DNA of 33,919 nt. Source: Thiotrichales bacterium. GTDB taxonomy: Bacteria; Pseudomonadota; Gammaproteobacteria; Francisellales; CACEW01. Shown in pieces: positions 24,193 through 33,098 of this stretch (its first letter is position 1; every line of letters starts with the position of its first letter). Both the position numbers and the translations under genes were made by a program. Location of the stretch: NCBI GenBank assembly GCA_947478525.1, contig CANJVU010000007.1, forward strand, positions 1 to 33,919. The letters are read 5' to 3'. The notes under the pieces were generated by a model. The model was not told where the DNA came from, did not search any database, and saw nothing but the letters and a program-made list of their open reading frames with translations.

Positions 24193-24420
24193 ATGTCTCA
24201 TGCGCCTCAAACTTTTGCTAACAAGCGTTTATCTGTTACCCTGTGTCGGTGTTTAAAGGCTTTGTTGTGTCGTGGAAGTAGGCGCGAACAACACCCTTCA
24301 CCTGCTGTTCAAATGTCTTATGGAGCAATTACTGTTACATATGATGTTTTGCAAGAGCAACTTTGGAAAGAACAAGCCAAAAAAATACAACCTTTCAATG
24401 TTGAGCAGACAGGGGTGTAA
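24193..24420 (+). CDS. Small uncharacterised protein
   Basis: A 75-residue frame with AGGA 6 nt before the ATG. The N-terminal half is Cys/Arg-rich (VTLCRCLKALLCRGSRREQ), the second half more polar (AITVTYDVLQEQLWKEQ). No family is recognised. It lies in the same direction between dut and the phosphomannomutase gene, with 76 and 64 nt gaps. It could be a lineage-specific gene; coding status is uncertain. Confidence 0.45.
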   Translation: MSHAPQTFANKRLSVTLCRCLKALLCRGSRREQHPSPAVQMSYGAITVTYDVLQEQLWKEQAKKIQPFNVEQTGV

Positions 24421-24484
24421 CCGCTCATTGCATTCCTAAGCTTGATTTGTTAAGCTCTGCGCAGTTATTGTTGGAGAATTGCTC

Positions 24485-25888
24485 ATGCCTATTTCCTTGC
24501 TCAAACACCCCCTCGGCAAAATGCCTGCACATATTTTTAGAGCCTATGACATTCGTGGCGTGGTCGATACTGACCTGACTGAAGCAATTGTGCATGATAT
24601 TGGTATGGCGTTGGGTTCAGAGGCACAAGATCTGGGTGAAACCAGCTTGATCGTCGGTCGTGATGGTCGTTTATCTGGGCCACGGCTTGGCGCGGCATTG
24701 AAAGAAGGCATTTTGCAAAGCGGCTGTAATGTGGTGGATATCGGTGTGGTGCCAACACCATTGATGTATTTTGCCACCAAAACTTTAGGCGTTAAATCCG
24801 GTGTGATGTTAACTGGCAGTCATAATCCTTCCAATTACAACGGCATTAAGATGGTGATGCAGGATGTTACCTTTTCGGAAGCGCAAATTCAAAAATTATA
24901 TCAACGCTTGGAAAAAGGCAATGTGCGTCAAGGTAAAGGCACGTTGCGTGAACAGCCAATCATACAAACCTACATTGACTATATCGCCAGCAGCGTGCAT
25001 TTACCGCGTAAATTAAAAGTGGTGGTGGATTGTGGTAATGGGGTGCCAGGCGCCGTCATGCCTAAACTTTGCCGTGCGTTGGGTTGTGAAGTGGTAGAGC
25101 TGTTTTGTGAAGTCGATGGTCGTTTTCCCAATCATCACCCCGACCCCACCCGTCCAGAAAATTTGGTTGATCTGGTGTCGTCAGTCAAGCAACATCAGGC
25201 CGATATTGGGTTGGCGTTGGATGGCGATGGCGATCGCTTGGGTGTGGTCAGCAATACGGGCAATATTTTGTGGGCCGATCGTCAGCTGATGCTGTATGCC
25301 CAATCGGTATTGGCGAAACACCCGGGTGCCAAAGTGATTTATGATGTTAAATGTTCTAAGAATGTTGCTGCAGTAGTTACCGCTTGTGGTGGCGAGCCGA
25401 TCATGACCAAAACGGGTCATTCCTTTATGAAAGCCAAATTGCGGGAAACGGGGGCAGTGTTGGCGGGCGAATTGAGTGGCCATATTGCGTTTAATGACCA
25501 TTGGTTTGGTTTTGATGATGGTTTATATACTGGCGCGCGGATGTTAGAAATTCTCGCTAATCAGCCACTAGATGCTGAAACCTTATTCGCCGGCATTCCT
25601 GATAGTTTTACCACGCCGGAATTCCATGTGCATATCGCCGAAGATAAAAAATTTGGTTATATGAAATCACTGGTGAGCCATGCTAATTTTAGTGATGCAC
25701 ACATCATTGATATCGACGGTCTGCGCGTTGAGTTTAAAGATGCCTGGGGTTTGGTGCGTGCCTCTAATACCACACCATGTCTGGTGTGTCGCTTTGAAGC
25801 CGATAATGCAGCGGCATTAAAACGCGTGCAAACTGAATTTAAAGTGTTTATGCTGCAAGTAGACCCAACGTTAAAGATTCCGTTTTAG
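24485..25888 (+). CDS. algC: Phosphomannomutase/phosphoglucomutase
   Basis: Interconverts hexose 1- and 6-phosphates for lipopolysaccharide and polysaccharide precursors. The 467-residue alpha-D-phosphohexomutase has FRAYDIRG at the start, the phosphoserine loop VMLTGSHNPSNYNG (Ser112), the Mg-binding DGDGDRLG (246-253), the sugar-binding GELSGH and the C-terminal phosphate-binding RASNTTPCLV. The ATG at 24485 has GGAG 8 nt upstream; a TTG at 24479 is in frame but less likely. The dut-algC order is conserved in gammaproteobacteria. Confidence 0.94.
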   Translation: MPISLLKHPLGKMPAHIFRAYDIRGVVDTDLTEAIVHDIGMALGSEAQDLGETSLIVGRDGRLSGPRLGAALKEGILQSGCNVVDIGVVPTPLMYFATKTLGVKSGVMLTGSHNPSNYNGIKMVMQDVTFSEAQIQKLYQRLEKGNVRQGKGTLREQPIIQTYIDYIASSVHLPRKLKVVVDCGNGVPGAVMPKLCRALGCEVVELFCEVDGRFPNHHPDPTRPENLVDLVSSVKQHQADIGLALDGDGDRLGVVSNTGNILWADRQLMLYAQSVLAKHPGAKVIYDVKCSKNVAAVVTACGGEPIMTKTGHSFMKAKLRETGAVLAGELSGHIAFNDHWFGFDDGLYTGARMLEILANQPLDAETLFAGIPDSFTTPEFHVHIAEDKKFGYMKSLVSHANFSDAHIIDIDGLRVEFKDAWGLVRASNTTPCLVCRFEADNAAALKRVQTEFKVFMLQVDPTLKIPF

Positions 25889-25897
25889 GAGCGTGCA

Positions 25898-26083
25898 ATG
25901 AACTGGTGGCAGAAGATTCTGTTTAAATTCGAAGGCAAAAATAAAGCGTATGTCAGTGATGCAGGTCGGTTTATTCAAGCGTTTGACCAAAAAAATCCGC
26001 AACTTTCTGAATCACAGCAAAAAGAGATTGCCAAACATCAAGGGATTTTTAACCGTACCCAAGATCAGCGGGTGAAGTGGTAG
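25898..26083 (+). CDS. Small conserved-looking hypothetical protein
   Basis: A 61-residue hydrophilic protein starting MNWWQKILFKFEGKNKAYVS and ending FNRTQDQRVKW. AGGAG lies before the ATG, only 9 nt after the phosphomannomutase stop, so it is probably cotranscribed with it. The tail (SESQQKEIAKHQGIFNRTQD) is helical in character. I do not recognise a named family. Its stop abuts that of the next gene on the opposite strand. Confidence 0.7.
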   Translation: MNWWQKILFKFEGKNKAYVSDAGRFIQAFDQKNPQLSESQQKEIAKHQGIFNRTQDQRVKW

Positions 26084-26491
26084 TTAGGCTTTTTTAGATA
26101 ACTTGCTGCAAACAATCGCATCCAGTTTGTAATAAACTAGCCAGCTGATGGCGAAAGTCATTAGCGTCAATAACATTATCCAACTTGCGTGCAGCAGTAC
26201 TTTTGTCCAAGCAATATCTTGTAAATTGACGGTGCGGAATAAATCTTTGATGCTGAGAACTGCAGAGAAGCAGATAAACAACGTTAAAATCACCGAGCCG
26301 GTATGCAGCCAACGCTTAACCAAATTAGTTTTCCAAGAAAAAATTACCGCTACCAGGTAAGCAAATAATAAGTAAGCGATAAACAGTGGAAAAGTGCGGA
26401 TATGATAAAACGAGATAATCAGAATGGCAGGAATAATAATCGCCGTAGCACGAGCCAGGTGATGTTTGTCAGTGAAGTGTTGCGTATTCAT
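26084..26491 (-). CDS. Uncharacterised four-helix membrane protein
   Basis: A 135-residue protein with four hydrophobic segments (IIIPAILIISFYHI, LFIAYLLFAYLVAVIFSW, GSVILTLFICFSAVLSI, WIMLLTLMTFAISWLVYY) and a Lys-rich C-terminus (CSKLSKKA). No family is recognised. It starts at 26491, divergent from def, and ends against the previous gene without a gap. Confidence 0.7.
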   Translation of the reverse strand: MNTQHFTDKHHLARATAIIIPAILIISFYHIRTFPLFIAYLLFAYLVAVIFSWKTNLVKRWLHTGSVILTLFICFSAVLSIKDLFRTVNLQDIAWTKVLLHASWIMLLTLMTFAISWLVYYKLDAIVCSKLSKKA

Positions 26492-26538
26492 GAAATTGCG
26501 CTTTAAATTTTCGCATTAATGTAACATATTATTGTTGT

Positions 26539-26566
26539 TTGTGCAAGTTCCAATAAACGGTATAAT
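26539..26566 (+). promoter_or_regulatory. def-fmt promoter
   Basis: A perfect TATAAT (26561-26566) with TTGTGC (26539-26544) 16 nt upstream lies 28 nt before the def ATG. Confidence 0.55.
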
Positions 26567-26594
26567 GGAGCAAAGGTTTAGCAGGAGTACGCCG

Positions 26595-27101
26595 ATGTCT
26601 ATTTTAACCGTACTGGAATATCCAGATCCACGACTGAAGATTAAAGCCAAGCCAGTGGCTACCGTGGATAAAGCCACGCAGCAGCAACTGAAAGATATGA
26701 TTGAAACTATGTATCATGACCATGGCGGTGGGCTTGCGGCAACACAAGTGGCGATTGAAAAGCGCATGTTTGTGATGGATGCTTCCCCTGAGCATAATCA
26801 ACCGCAGTGTTTTGTGAACCCTGAAATCATCGAGCGTGAAGGCGAAATTATCGAAGAAGAAGGCTGTTTATCGTTTCCTGGGGTAACCGCAACGGTTAAG
26901 CGTTCGCGCCGGATTAAAGTTAAAGCATTGAATATCGAGGGTAAACCGTTTGAAGTGGAATACGATGGAGATTATAGTGCGCGGTGTGTGCAGCATGAAA
27001 TCGACCATTTGGATGGCATCGTTTATTTCGATCACTTGTCGCCGTTGAAGCGCAAGATGGTAGAAAAGAAATTTAAAAAGTATAAAGCGGAGTTGATGTG
27101 A
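26595..27101 (+). CDS. def: Peptide deformylase
   Basis: Removes the formyl group from the N-terminal Met of new proteins. The 168-residue metalloenzyme carries the three hallmark motifs: GGGLAATQ (Gln51), EEGCLSFP (metal ligand Cys91) and QHEIDHLDG (ligands His134 and His138, catalytic Glu135), nearly the E. coli numbering. The ATG at 26595 has AGGAG 8 nt upstream and gives the standard N-terminus MSILTVLEYPDPRL; an extension to 26532 is not supported. It overlaps fmt by 4 nt. Confidence 0.97.
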   Translation: MSILTVLEYPDPRLKIKAKPVATVDKATQQQLKDMIETMYHDHGGGLAATQVAIEKRMFVMDASPEHNQPQCFVNPEIIEREGEIIEEEGCLSFPGVTATVKRSRRIKVKALNIEGKPFEVEYDGDYSARCVQHEIDHLDGIVYFDHLSPLKRKMVEKKFKKYKAELM

Positions 27102-28033
27102 GAATTATCTTTGCCGGAACGCCTGACATTGCTGCGGTGGTGTTGCAAACGCTATTAACCACTGAGCACGAAATTGTTGCCGTTTACACGCAACCGGATC
27201 GCCCGGCAGGTCGTGGTCAGCATTTGATGCCAAGCCCGGTCAAAGTGCTGGCATTGCAATATCAACTTCCTGTTGAGCAGCCGGTTGGTTTGAAATCAGC
27301 TGAGATTCAAGCACAGATGGCAAGCTATAACGCTGACCTAATGGTGGTGATTGCCTATGGCTTGATTTTACCCAAAGCGGTGTTGACCATTCCTAAGTTG
27401 GGTTGCTGGAATATCCATGTTTCGTTATTGCCGCGTTGGCGCGGTGCCGCACCGACACAACGTGCCATTGAAGCGGGTGATACCGAAACTGGCGTATGCA
27501 TTATGCAAATGGATGCAGGGCTGGATACTGGTGATGTGTTGTATCAAAAAACCTGCCCGATTTTGCCCAATCAAACTGCTGGTGAATTGCATGATCAGCT
27601 GGCGCATTTGGGTGCCGAAGCATTGTTACACGCATTAACCTTGCAAAAAAACGGTGCATTACACGCCACCCCGCAAACGGTCGAAGGGCTAACTTACGCC
27701 CATAAGCTTACCAAAGAAGAAGCGCATATCGATTGGAGCTTATCCGCGCAGCAGATCGTCAACAAAATTCGTGCTTACAACCCTTGGCCGATGGCGTTTA
27801 CCACATTGGAGGGTCAAGTGATTCGCTTATGGCGCGCGGAAGTGGTCGATCAAAAAACGGCTGCGCCATCAGGATCAATTGTTGATGTGACGCGTGCAGG
27901 TATTGATGTAGCAACTTCCAATGGGTTGGTGCGCATTACGCAATTGCAATTGCCCAGTAAAAAAGCCCAATCTGCAGCGGATGTGCTGAATGGGCATCGG
28001 GAGATGTTTAAGCTTGGTGTGAAGCTGTTATAG
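27098..28033 (+). CDS. fmt: Methionyl-tRNA formyltransferase
   Basis: Formylates initiator Met-tRNA using 10-formyltetrahydrofolate. The 311-residue protein begins [13 protein letters not shown] from a GTG codon that overlaps the def stop (GTGA, 27098-27101). The formyl-transfer site is visible as [20 protein letters not shown] (Asn105, His107) and AGLDTGDV (Asp143). The C-terminal tRNA-binding domain is complete. rsmB, often next in this operon, does not follow; instead the 3' end overlaps the opposing rubredoxin gene by 6 nt. Confidence 0.96.
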   Translation: MRIIFAGTPDIAAVVLQTLLTTEHEIVAVYTQPDRPAGRGQHLMPSPVKVLALQYQLPVEQPVGLKSAEIQAQMASYNADLMVVIAYGLILPKAVLTIPKLGCWNIHVSLLPRWRGAAPTQRAIEAGDTETGVCIMQMDAGLDTGDVLYQKTCPILPNQTAGELHDQLAHLGAEALLHALTLQKNGALHATPQTVEGLTYAHKLTKEEAHIDWSLSAQQIVNKIRAYNPWPMAFTTLEGQVIRLWRAEVVDQKTAAPSGSIVDVTRAGIDVATSNGLVRITQLQLPSKKAQSAADVLNGHREMFKLGVKLL

Positions 28034-28204
28034 TTCAATCATCTCAAAATCGTCTTTGGTGGCGCCGCACTCTGGGCATACCCAAGTCAATGGCACATCT
28101 TCCCAGCGTGTACCCGGCAGAATGCCATCTTCCGGCCAGCCTTGCGCTTCATCGTAGATATAGCCACACAGTACGCACATATATTTTTTGAAAGATTCGG
28201 ACAT
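28028..28204 (-). CDS. Rubredoxin
   Basis: A short gene encoding 58 residues. Two Cys-x-x-Cys knuckles bind one iron: [15 protein letters not shown] (Cys10, Cys13) and [14 protein letters not shown] (Cys43, Cys46). The [16 protein letters not shown] stretch between them is also typical. Rubredoxins are cytosolic one-electron carriers; the partner is not apparent here. The ATG is at 28204 and the stop lies inside the last codons of fmt on the other strand. The 91-nt gap to the VapC gene shows nothing recognisable. Confidence 0.95.
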   Translation of the reverse strand: MSESFKKYMCVLCGYIYDEAQGWPEDGILPGTRWEDVPLTWVCPECGATKDDFEMIEL

Positions 28205-28295
28205 GGACAGTTCTCGGTGTATTAAGATGCGCGCATTATACTGAAAGTGAGCTCGAGTTTCACCTATAATCTAATGATCTTGGTCATGAAATGAT

Positions 28296-28715
28296 TTAGT
28301 GGAGTTTGCTGCGCCAGTTTTCAACGGTTAATCCGGGAATCATTTTAAAATGTTTAACGTTGGAGGTGACCAGTGTCATTTGATGGGTTAAAGCGGTTAC
28401 CCCAATCAATAAATCATATTGCTCTACCACCAGCCCTTTGATGGCAAGTGTCGCGCGTATTTTTCCGGCTTGTTCTGCGACGCTGGCATCGACTGCTAAA
28501 ATGCGTGAAGCGCCAATTTCTTCAAGAAATGCAGTAATCAGTGGGCGATATTTTTTGGCTTTGTCGGGGTGGCGTGTCAGGCCATATTCCATTTCATCGA
28601 TCGTTAATGCCGAAATAAAAAACTGTTGCGGCGGTATAGACAGTATTTTTTGATTGAGTGTCGGGTCAACGTGTTTTAAAAAATCACTGACGGTGCAGGT
28701 ATCCAGTACAAACAT
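28296..28715 (-). CDS. vapC: VapC-type PIN-domain toxin
   Basis: A 139-residue PIN-domain ribonuclease of the VapC/FitB type. The acidic residues of the active site are seen in FVLDTCTVSDFL (Asp5), TIDEMEYGL (Glu) and EQYDLLIGVTAL (Asp). The final block is TSNVKHFKMIPGLTVENW, where the last acidic position is usually N or D. I chose the ATG at 28715, which overlaps the antitoxin stop by one base (TAATG), over the GTG at 28721. By family knowledge VapC cleaves specific RNAs and is held in check by the preceding gene's product. Confidence 0.9.
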   Translation of the reverse strand: MFVLDTCTVSDFLKHVDPTLNQKILSIPPQQFFISALTIDEMEYGLTRHPDKAKKYRPLITAFLEEIGASRILAVDASVAEQAGKIRATLAIKGLVVEQYDLLIGVTALTHQMTLVTSNVKHFKMIPGLTVENWRSKLH

Positions 28716-28945
28716 TACCACACATCCTTTTGGGTGAAGTGCATGTTTTGACGCGCATCTTCAAATCCTACTGCTTCTGTTTGATGAGGCAGGGTGTGAA
28801 AAGTGGTTGACCACCCTTGATGTTGTTGCAACCACAATTGCATTGCTTCACTCATTGCTTTGCTGATTGAGCCGTGGACGTTTTTGCCAGAACGACAAAA
28901 AGATTGGAATAATTGTTCATCGTTAAAATAGAGGGTGTGATTCAT
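28715..28945 (-). CDS. VapB-like antitoxin
   Basis: A 76-residue protein immediately before the PIN toxin, overlapping it by one base. The N-terminal half (MNHTLYFNDEQLFQSFCRSG, then SISKAMSEAMQLWLQQ) would fit a short DNA-binding domain. The C-terminal part (FEDARQNMHFTQKDVW) is the type of tail that wraps the toxin. Identity rests mainly on context. GAGG lies 5 nt before the ATG, and a perfect 20-bp palindrome lies about 25-45 nt upstream, the expected autoregulatory operator. Confidence 0.8.
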   Translation of the reverse strand: MNHTLYFNDEQLFQSFCRSGKNVHGSISKAMSEAMQLWLQQHQGWSTTFHTLPHQTEAVGFEDARQNMHFTQKDVW

Positions 28946-28970
28946 AGGCGCCTCATTGATACATGATATA

Positions 28971-28990
28971 ATTGCATGATATCATGCAAT
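28971..28990. promoter_or_regulatory. Palindromic operator of the VapBC pair
   Basis: ATTGCATGATATCATGCAAT is a perfect 20-bp palindrome upstream of the antitoxin. A second partial copy (ACATGATATA, 28961-28970) follows directly towards the gene. It overlaps likely promoter elements on the minus strand. This fits autorepression by the antitoxin or toxin-antitoxin complex. Confidence 0.7.
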
Positions 28991-29020
28991 CGTTTAAATA
29001 GCAAGCATATGAGGGGCTTT

Positions 29021-29884
29021 TTACTGAATTGCTTGCAACAGTGCGGCAAAATAAGCTGGAGGCTCGGGGCGGTCAAACCATGCCAACGCCATCTGGTTAA
29101 CGTAGGTTTTGCCTTGGTTCATCACCCATAGTTCGCCTTTGTCGATATAAGGTTGGCTGAATTCACGGGTTAATAAACTGTAACCCATGCCTTCAGTGAC
29201 CAGCATGGCCAAGTCTTCGGTACGATTGGCGTAGTGGCGTTCTAATTTAGCTTGATCAAACAACTTATGGTGTTTTAAATATTGGAACGTCAGTTGATCG
29301 GTGGGGTCAAAATCGACGATGCGTTCTTGGGTGATGATCTCTTTCAGGGAACGATTTTTCCAGGCATTGCAGCATACCAGCACATATTCTTCTGGTGCCA
29401 ATAACTTATGCTGCATTTCTGGGAGCAAATCTTCTTTTTGCACCAACGCCAGATCACAATCTCCGGTGCGTAAAGTTTTATGGCGGTTTTCAATATCATT
29501 GATATCAAAGCGTAGTAATAAATTAGGAAAACGGCGCATCACCGGTAAGCATTGCGGAATAATCCGCGAGCGCATCATGCTGGAAGGGCCGGTTAATGTC
29601 ATCGACACCGTACTGACTTCGCCAGCACCTTGAATTTTCGCCATGGCTTGCCCGGCGAGATTTTGTGCCGCCTGGCAATAATGCAACAACGCTTCACCTT
29701 CTTGCGTCAACGCCATACCGCGTTTGCTGCGGATAAACAGCGTCGTGCTCAGGCGTTGTTCCAGCGTTCGAATGCGTTGCGTTACCGCGGTTTGCGTTAA
29801 ATGAATATGCTCCGCCGCCCCGTGCACGGTTTTGTGTTTGACCACGGCAAGAAACGCTTCAAGCGCAGGGCTTAATAAACTCAT
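29021..29884 (-). CDS. LysR-family transcriptional regulator
   Basis: A 287-residue regulator with an N-terminal winged helix-turn-helix (AVVKHKTVHGAAEHIHLTQT, then AVTQRIRTLEQRLSTTLF, about 14-50) and a substrate-binding-like C-terminal domain. The overall shape, including LALVQKEDLLPEM and a WFDRPEPP end, recalls the ArgP/IciA branch, but I do not assign that name. No divergent target gene is adjacent; the next gene upstream is on the same strand. The ribosome binding site is weak. Bases 29885-30002 show nothing recognisable. Confidence 0.88.
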   Translation of the reverse strand: MSLLSPALEAFLAVVKHKTVHGAAEHIHLTQTAVTQRIRTLEQRLSTTLFIRSKRGMALTQEGEALLHYCQAAQNLAGQAMAKIQGAGEVSTVSMTLTGPSSMMRSRIIPQCLPVMRRFPNLLLRFDINDIENRHKTLRTGDCDLALVQKEDLLPEMQHKLLAPEEYVLVCCNAWKNRSLKEIITQERIVDFDPTDQLTFQYLKHHKLFDQAKLERHYANRTEDLAMLVTEGMGYSLLTREFSQPYIDKGELWVMNQGKTYVNQMALAWFDRPEPPAYFAALLQAIQ

Positions 29885-30002
29885 GATGCAACCAATTGAT
29901 CATTAAAAGAGTATGATCAGTATAATCGCTCAATAAATGTGATGCAATATTAAGCGGTGGGTAAATAAAAAATAGTAGTAATCACTCCTCTTTATTGCAT
30001 TG

Positions 30003-30302
30003 CTAGAGCAGCGGGGTGGTGGCTGTAGGCGCCGCTTCCAGAGCTTCTTGTTGATGTTGGTGCGCTTCTCGAGCTCTGAGCAATGGTGTTGTTTCTGTCA
30101 TCATCTGTGTTTGTGGATTCTGACCACCTCCTAGCCAATTACCTACTGCGGTTCCAACAGTGCCTCCTATCGCGAAAGCAACCCATGGCGCCGTAGTGCA
30201 TAATCCTCCTGAAACCAATCCTGTCACTCCCGTACTCACAATTGCGCAAACTGCAGCAGTTCCCAGTGTAATATCATCTTTGCTACAACCACTTCCTGAC
30301 AT
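30003..30302 (-). CDS. Small glycine-rich two-helix membrane protein, possible effector
   Basis: A 99-residue protein. GAGGAG lies 6 nt before the ATG at 30302, so I prefer this to the in-frame ATG at 30326. Two hydrophobic, glycine-spaced segments (about 13-35 and 38-60: VCAIVSTGVTGLVSGG and WVAFAIGGTVGTAVGNWLGGG) form a likely membrane hairpin with a glycine-zipper pattern. The polar C-terminus has ETTPLL (about 70-75) and ends TATTPLL; the first fits the eukaryotic acidic dileucine sorting motif [DE]xxxL[LI]. A Glu-rich stretch lies between them. No family is recognised. Host-membrane targeting is speculation. It is divergent from the suf operon. Confidence 0.7.
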   Translation of the reverse strand: MSGSGCSKDDITLGTAAVCAIVSTGVTGLVSGGLCTTAPWVAFAIGGTVGTAVGNWLGGGQNPQTQMMTETTPLLRAREAHQHQQEALEAAPTATTPLL

Positions 30303-30392
30303 GTCTAACTCCTCATCTATGTTCATTGCAATTTGGAAAAAAAACCACCTCGGTCATTATACTTTTATTTTTGCTGTATTACAATTAATGTT

Positions 30393-30413
30393 TTTATATA
30401 TTTAATATATAAA
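30393..30413. repeat. AT-only 10-bp inverted repeat between divergent genes
   Basis: TTTATATATT and AATATATAAA flank a single central T, a perfect inverted repeat of only A and T, midway between the glycine-rich protein gene and sufR. It may be an operator, a DNA-bending site or chance in an AT-rich promoter region. Confidence 0.4.
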
Positions 30414-30432
30414 TTTATTAGTTTCCGCGTGC

Positions 30433-30461
30433 TTGACATTTCACCCTCGGGCTATTAAGGT
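30433..30461 (+). promoter_or_regulatory. suf operon promoter
   Basis: A perfect -35 (TTGACA, 30433-30438) is followed after 17 nt by TAAGGT (30456-30461), a poor -10, about 34 nt before the sufR ATG. A weak -10 suits a promoter that is regulated, for instance by the Rrf2 protein it drives. Confidence 0.5.
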
Positions 30462-30494
30462 AGCGTTATTCAAATGGCACCAATTTGGTACACT

Positions 30495-30902
30495 ATGCTC
30501 AAGATCAGTAAATTAGCCGATTATGCCTGTAGCATCATGCGCTATTTGGCAACGCACCAGGACGTGGCGCCGAGCGCAGTGCAGGTAGCGAAGGACATTC
30601 GTATTGCCTTGCCGACGGTGCGTAAGATATTAAAAAAGCTACATACTGCTCAGTTGTTGTTATCGACACGTGGTAAAGAGGGTGGTTATCAGGTGGCGCG
30701 TGCACTCGATAAAATCAGTTTAGCGGATATTGTTGAAGCCATTGATGGTAAAATTGCACTCACCAGTTGCTGTGCTAAAGAAATTAGTTGTAATCGTCAT
30801 GACGTATGTACCATGAAACCAGAATGGCAGAGCATTAACCAGATTATATTTAACACCTTGTCGCAACTCAATTTGCAGCAGTTGGTCGGTCGAGGAGGGT
30901 GA
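30495..30902 (+). CDS. sufR: Rrf2-family SUF operon regulator
   Basis: A 135-residue Rrf2/IscR-type winged helix protein. The helix-turn-helix is at about 23-50 ([20 protein letters not shown]), followed by the wing [15 protein letters not shown], and a Cys cluster [15 protein letters not shown] at about 93-107 that can hold an iron-sulfur cluster. It resembles the gammaproteobacterial SUF regulator subgroup. By family knowledge it senses cluster status and controls its own operon. The ATG at 30495 gives the family N-terminus [11 protein letters not shown]; the frame opens at 30474. It is followed after 1 nt by sufB. Confidence 0.9.
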   Translation: MLKISKLADYACSIMRYLATHQDVAPSAVQVAKDIRIALPTVRKILKKLHTAQLLLSTRGKEGGYQVARALDKISLADIVEAIDGKIALTSCCAKEISCNRHDVCTMKPEWQSINQIIFNTLSQLNLQQLVGRGG

Positions 30903-30903
30903 T

Positions 30904-32352
30904 ATGAACACAGAAACTAATAAAGATATTAAACGCATTGCCAGTCAAGAGTATAAGCATGGCTTTGTGACGGACATTGAGTCTGATTGTTTGCCACCAG
31001 GATTAAATGAAGACGTGGTTCGCGCGATTTCAGCCAAGAAAAATGAACCAGAGTTTATGCTGCAGTGGCGCTTAAAAGCCTATCGCTTATGGGTTGAAAT
31101 GGAAATGCCGCACTGGCAAAATTTGAAAATCACGCCCATTGATTACCAGGCCATCAGCTACTATTCTGCGCCCAAATCCAAAAAAATCTTAAACAGCTTA
31201 GATGAAGTGGATCCTAAATTATTGGAAACCTATACTAAGTTGGGCATTCCGTTGTACGAGCAAAAAATGCTCGCCAACGTTGCGGTAGATGCTGTGTTTG
31301 ATAGCGTATCGGTAGCGACGACGTTTAAAGCCAAATTGGCGGAAGCCGGCGTGATTTTCTGTCCGTTTTCCGAAGCGGTACATAAATATCCAGAGTTGAT
31401 TCAACAGTATTTAGGTAGTGTCGTGCCACAAGGCGATAACTTTTTTGCCGCGTTAAATTCTGCGGTGTTCAGCGATGGTTCATTTGTCTACATTCCCAAA
31501 GGCGTGCGTTGTCCGATGGAATTATCAACGTATTTTCGCATCAACGCCGCCAATACCGGTCAGTTTGAACGGACGTTGATTGTTGCTGATGAGGGCAGCA
31601 CGGTCAGCTATTTAGAAGGCTGCACCGCACCGATGCGTGATGAAAACCAATTGCATGCCGCTGTCGTTGAAATCGTTGCGATGAAAGATGCGCGAGTGAA
31701 ATATTCGACGGTACAAAACTGGTACCCTGGCGATGCACAAGGCCTCGGTGGAATTTATAATTTTGTCACCAAGCGTGGTGCGTGTCGTGGTGAACGCTCC
31801 AAAATTTCCTGGACTCAAATTGAAACCGGTTCAGCTATTACCTGGAAATATCCGAGTGTGGTGTTACAGGGCGATGATTCGGTCGGCGAATTTTATTCCG
31901 TGGCATTAACCAGTAATTATCAACAAGCTGATACTGGCACTAAGATGATTCATATCGGTAAAAACACCAAAAGCACGATTATTTCCAAAGGCATCTCCGC
32001 TGGTCATGGTCAGAATGCTTATCGTGGCCTGGTACGCATTGCCCCGACTGCGAAAAATGCGCGCAATTATACGCAATGTGATTCGTTATTATTGGGCAGT
32101 CAATGCGGCGCGCATACCTTCCCGTATATGGAAGTGAAAAACCCGACGGCGCAAGTGGAACATGAAGCCACGACGTCAAAAATTTCCGAAGACCAGTTGT
32201 TTTATTGCAGGCAACGCGGGCTGTCGCAAGAAGACGCCGTGGCGATGATCGTCAATGGCTTTTGCAAACAAGTATTCAAAGAACTTCCCTTAGAATTTGC
32301 CGTGGAAGCACAAAAATTAATGGAAGTCAGTTTAGAAGGGGCAGTGGGATGA
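30904..32352 (+). CDS. sufB: Fe-S cluster scaffold subunit SufB
   Basis: Core of the SufBCD scaffold on which iron-sulfur clusters are built in the cytosol. The 482-residue protein has [16 protein letters not shown] and [10 protein letters not shown] near the N-terminus, [20 protein letters not shown] in the middle, and the long beta-helix core with EGCTAPM, whose Cys is in the conserved sulfur-handling region. [15 protein letters not shown] and [17 protein letters not shown] blocks follow. GGAGGG, at the end of sufR, is its ribosome binding site. It overlaps sufC by 4 nt (ATGA). Confidence 0.97.
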   Translation: MNTETNKDIKRIASQEYKHGFVTDIESDCLPPGLNEDVVRAISAKKNEPEFMLQWRLKAYRLWVEMEMPHWQNLKITPIDYQAISYYSAPKSKKILNSLDEVDPKLLETYTKLGIPLYEQKMLANVAVDAVFDSVSVATTFKAKLAEAGVIFCPFSEAVHKYPELIQQYLGSVVPQGDNFFAALNSAVFSDGSFVYIPKGVRCPMELSTYFRINAANTGQFERTLIVADEGSTVSYLEGCTAPMRDENQLHAAVVEIVAMKDARVKYSTVQNWYPGDAQGLGGIYNFVTKRGACRGERSKISWTQIETGSAITWKYPSVVLQGDDSVGEFYSVALTSNYQQADTGTKMIHIGKNTKSTIISKGISAGHGQNAYRGLVRIAPTAKNARNYTQCDSLLLGSQCGAHTFPYMEVKNPTAQVEHEATTSKISEDQLFYCRQRGLSQEDAVAMIVNGFCKQVFKELPLEFAVEAQKLMEVSLEGAVG

Positions 32353-33098
32353 GTATGTTAGTCATTGAAAATTTACACGTCAATGTGGCGGGCAAAGAAA
32401 TTCTGAAAGGGTTGAACCTGACGGTCAACGCGGGCGAAATCCATGCGATTATGGGCCCCAATGGTGCCGGCAAAAGTACTTTGGGTCATGTGCTGGCCGG
32501 TCGAGAAGGCTACGAAGTGGTCGGTGGCAGTATTCACTATCAAGGCCAGGATTTACTGACGCTCGAACCTGAGCAACGGGCATTAGCCGGGATTTTCTTG
32601 GCGTTTCAGTATCCAGTAGAAATTCCTGGCGTTAACAATGCCTATTTCCTGCGCGCAGCATTAAATGCACAGCGTAAAGCACGCGGCGAGGAATTGGTTG
32701 ATGCGATGGATTTTCTGGTGCTGGCCAAGCAAAAAATGAAGATCGTCGGCATGGATGAAAAATTCCTGCAACGCGCTTTAAATGCCGGGTTCTCTGGCGG
32801 TGAGAAAAAGCGTAATGAGATTTTGCAGATGTTGTTGTTAGAGCCGGCGTTATGTGTGCTCGATGAAACCGATTCGGGTTTAGATATCGATGCGTTGCAG
32901 TTGGTCTCTAATGGTGTCAATCATTTGCGTGACCCCAAGCGCGGCTTTATTGTGATTACCCATTATCAGCGGTTATTAGATTATATTGTGCCTGATGTGG
33001 TGCATGTTTTGATGGATGGTAAAATTGCCAAATCCGGCGGTAAAGAACTGGCGTTGGAATTAGAAGCGAAAGGCTATCAATGGGTGGGGCATGAGTAA
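32349..33098 (+). CDS. sufC: Fe-S assembly ATPase SufC
   Basis: The ABC-type ATPase that drives conformational change of SufB and SufD. The 249-residue protein has Walker [15 protein letters not shown], the Q-loop region [13 protein letters not shown], signature [10 protein letters not shown], Walker [16 protein letters not shown] and the switch His in [12 protein letters not shown]. The SufC-type D-loop and FQYPVEIPG mark it as SufC and not a transporter ATPase. The ATG at 32349 overlaps the sufB stop as ATGA; the longer open frame to 32205 lies within sufB. Confidence 0.97.
   Translation: MSMLVIENLHVNVAGKEILKGLNLTVNAGEIHAIMGPNGAGKSTLGHVLAGREGYEVVGGSIHYQGQDLLTLEPEQRALAGIFLAFQYPVEIPGVNNAYFLRAALNAQRKARGEELVDAMDFLVLAKQKMKIVGMDEKFLQRALNAGFSGGEKKRNEILQMLLLEPALCVLDETDSGLDIDALQLVSNGVNHLRDPKRGFIVITHYQRLLDYIVPDVVHVLMDGKIAKSGGKELALELEAKGYQWVGHE

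Noticed and set aside
29021..29884. Naming the LysR gene argP
   Set aside because: The resemblance is general; lysine/arginine export context is absent, so only the family is given.
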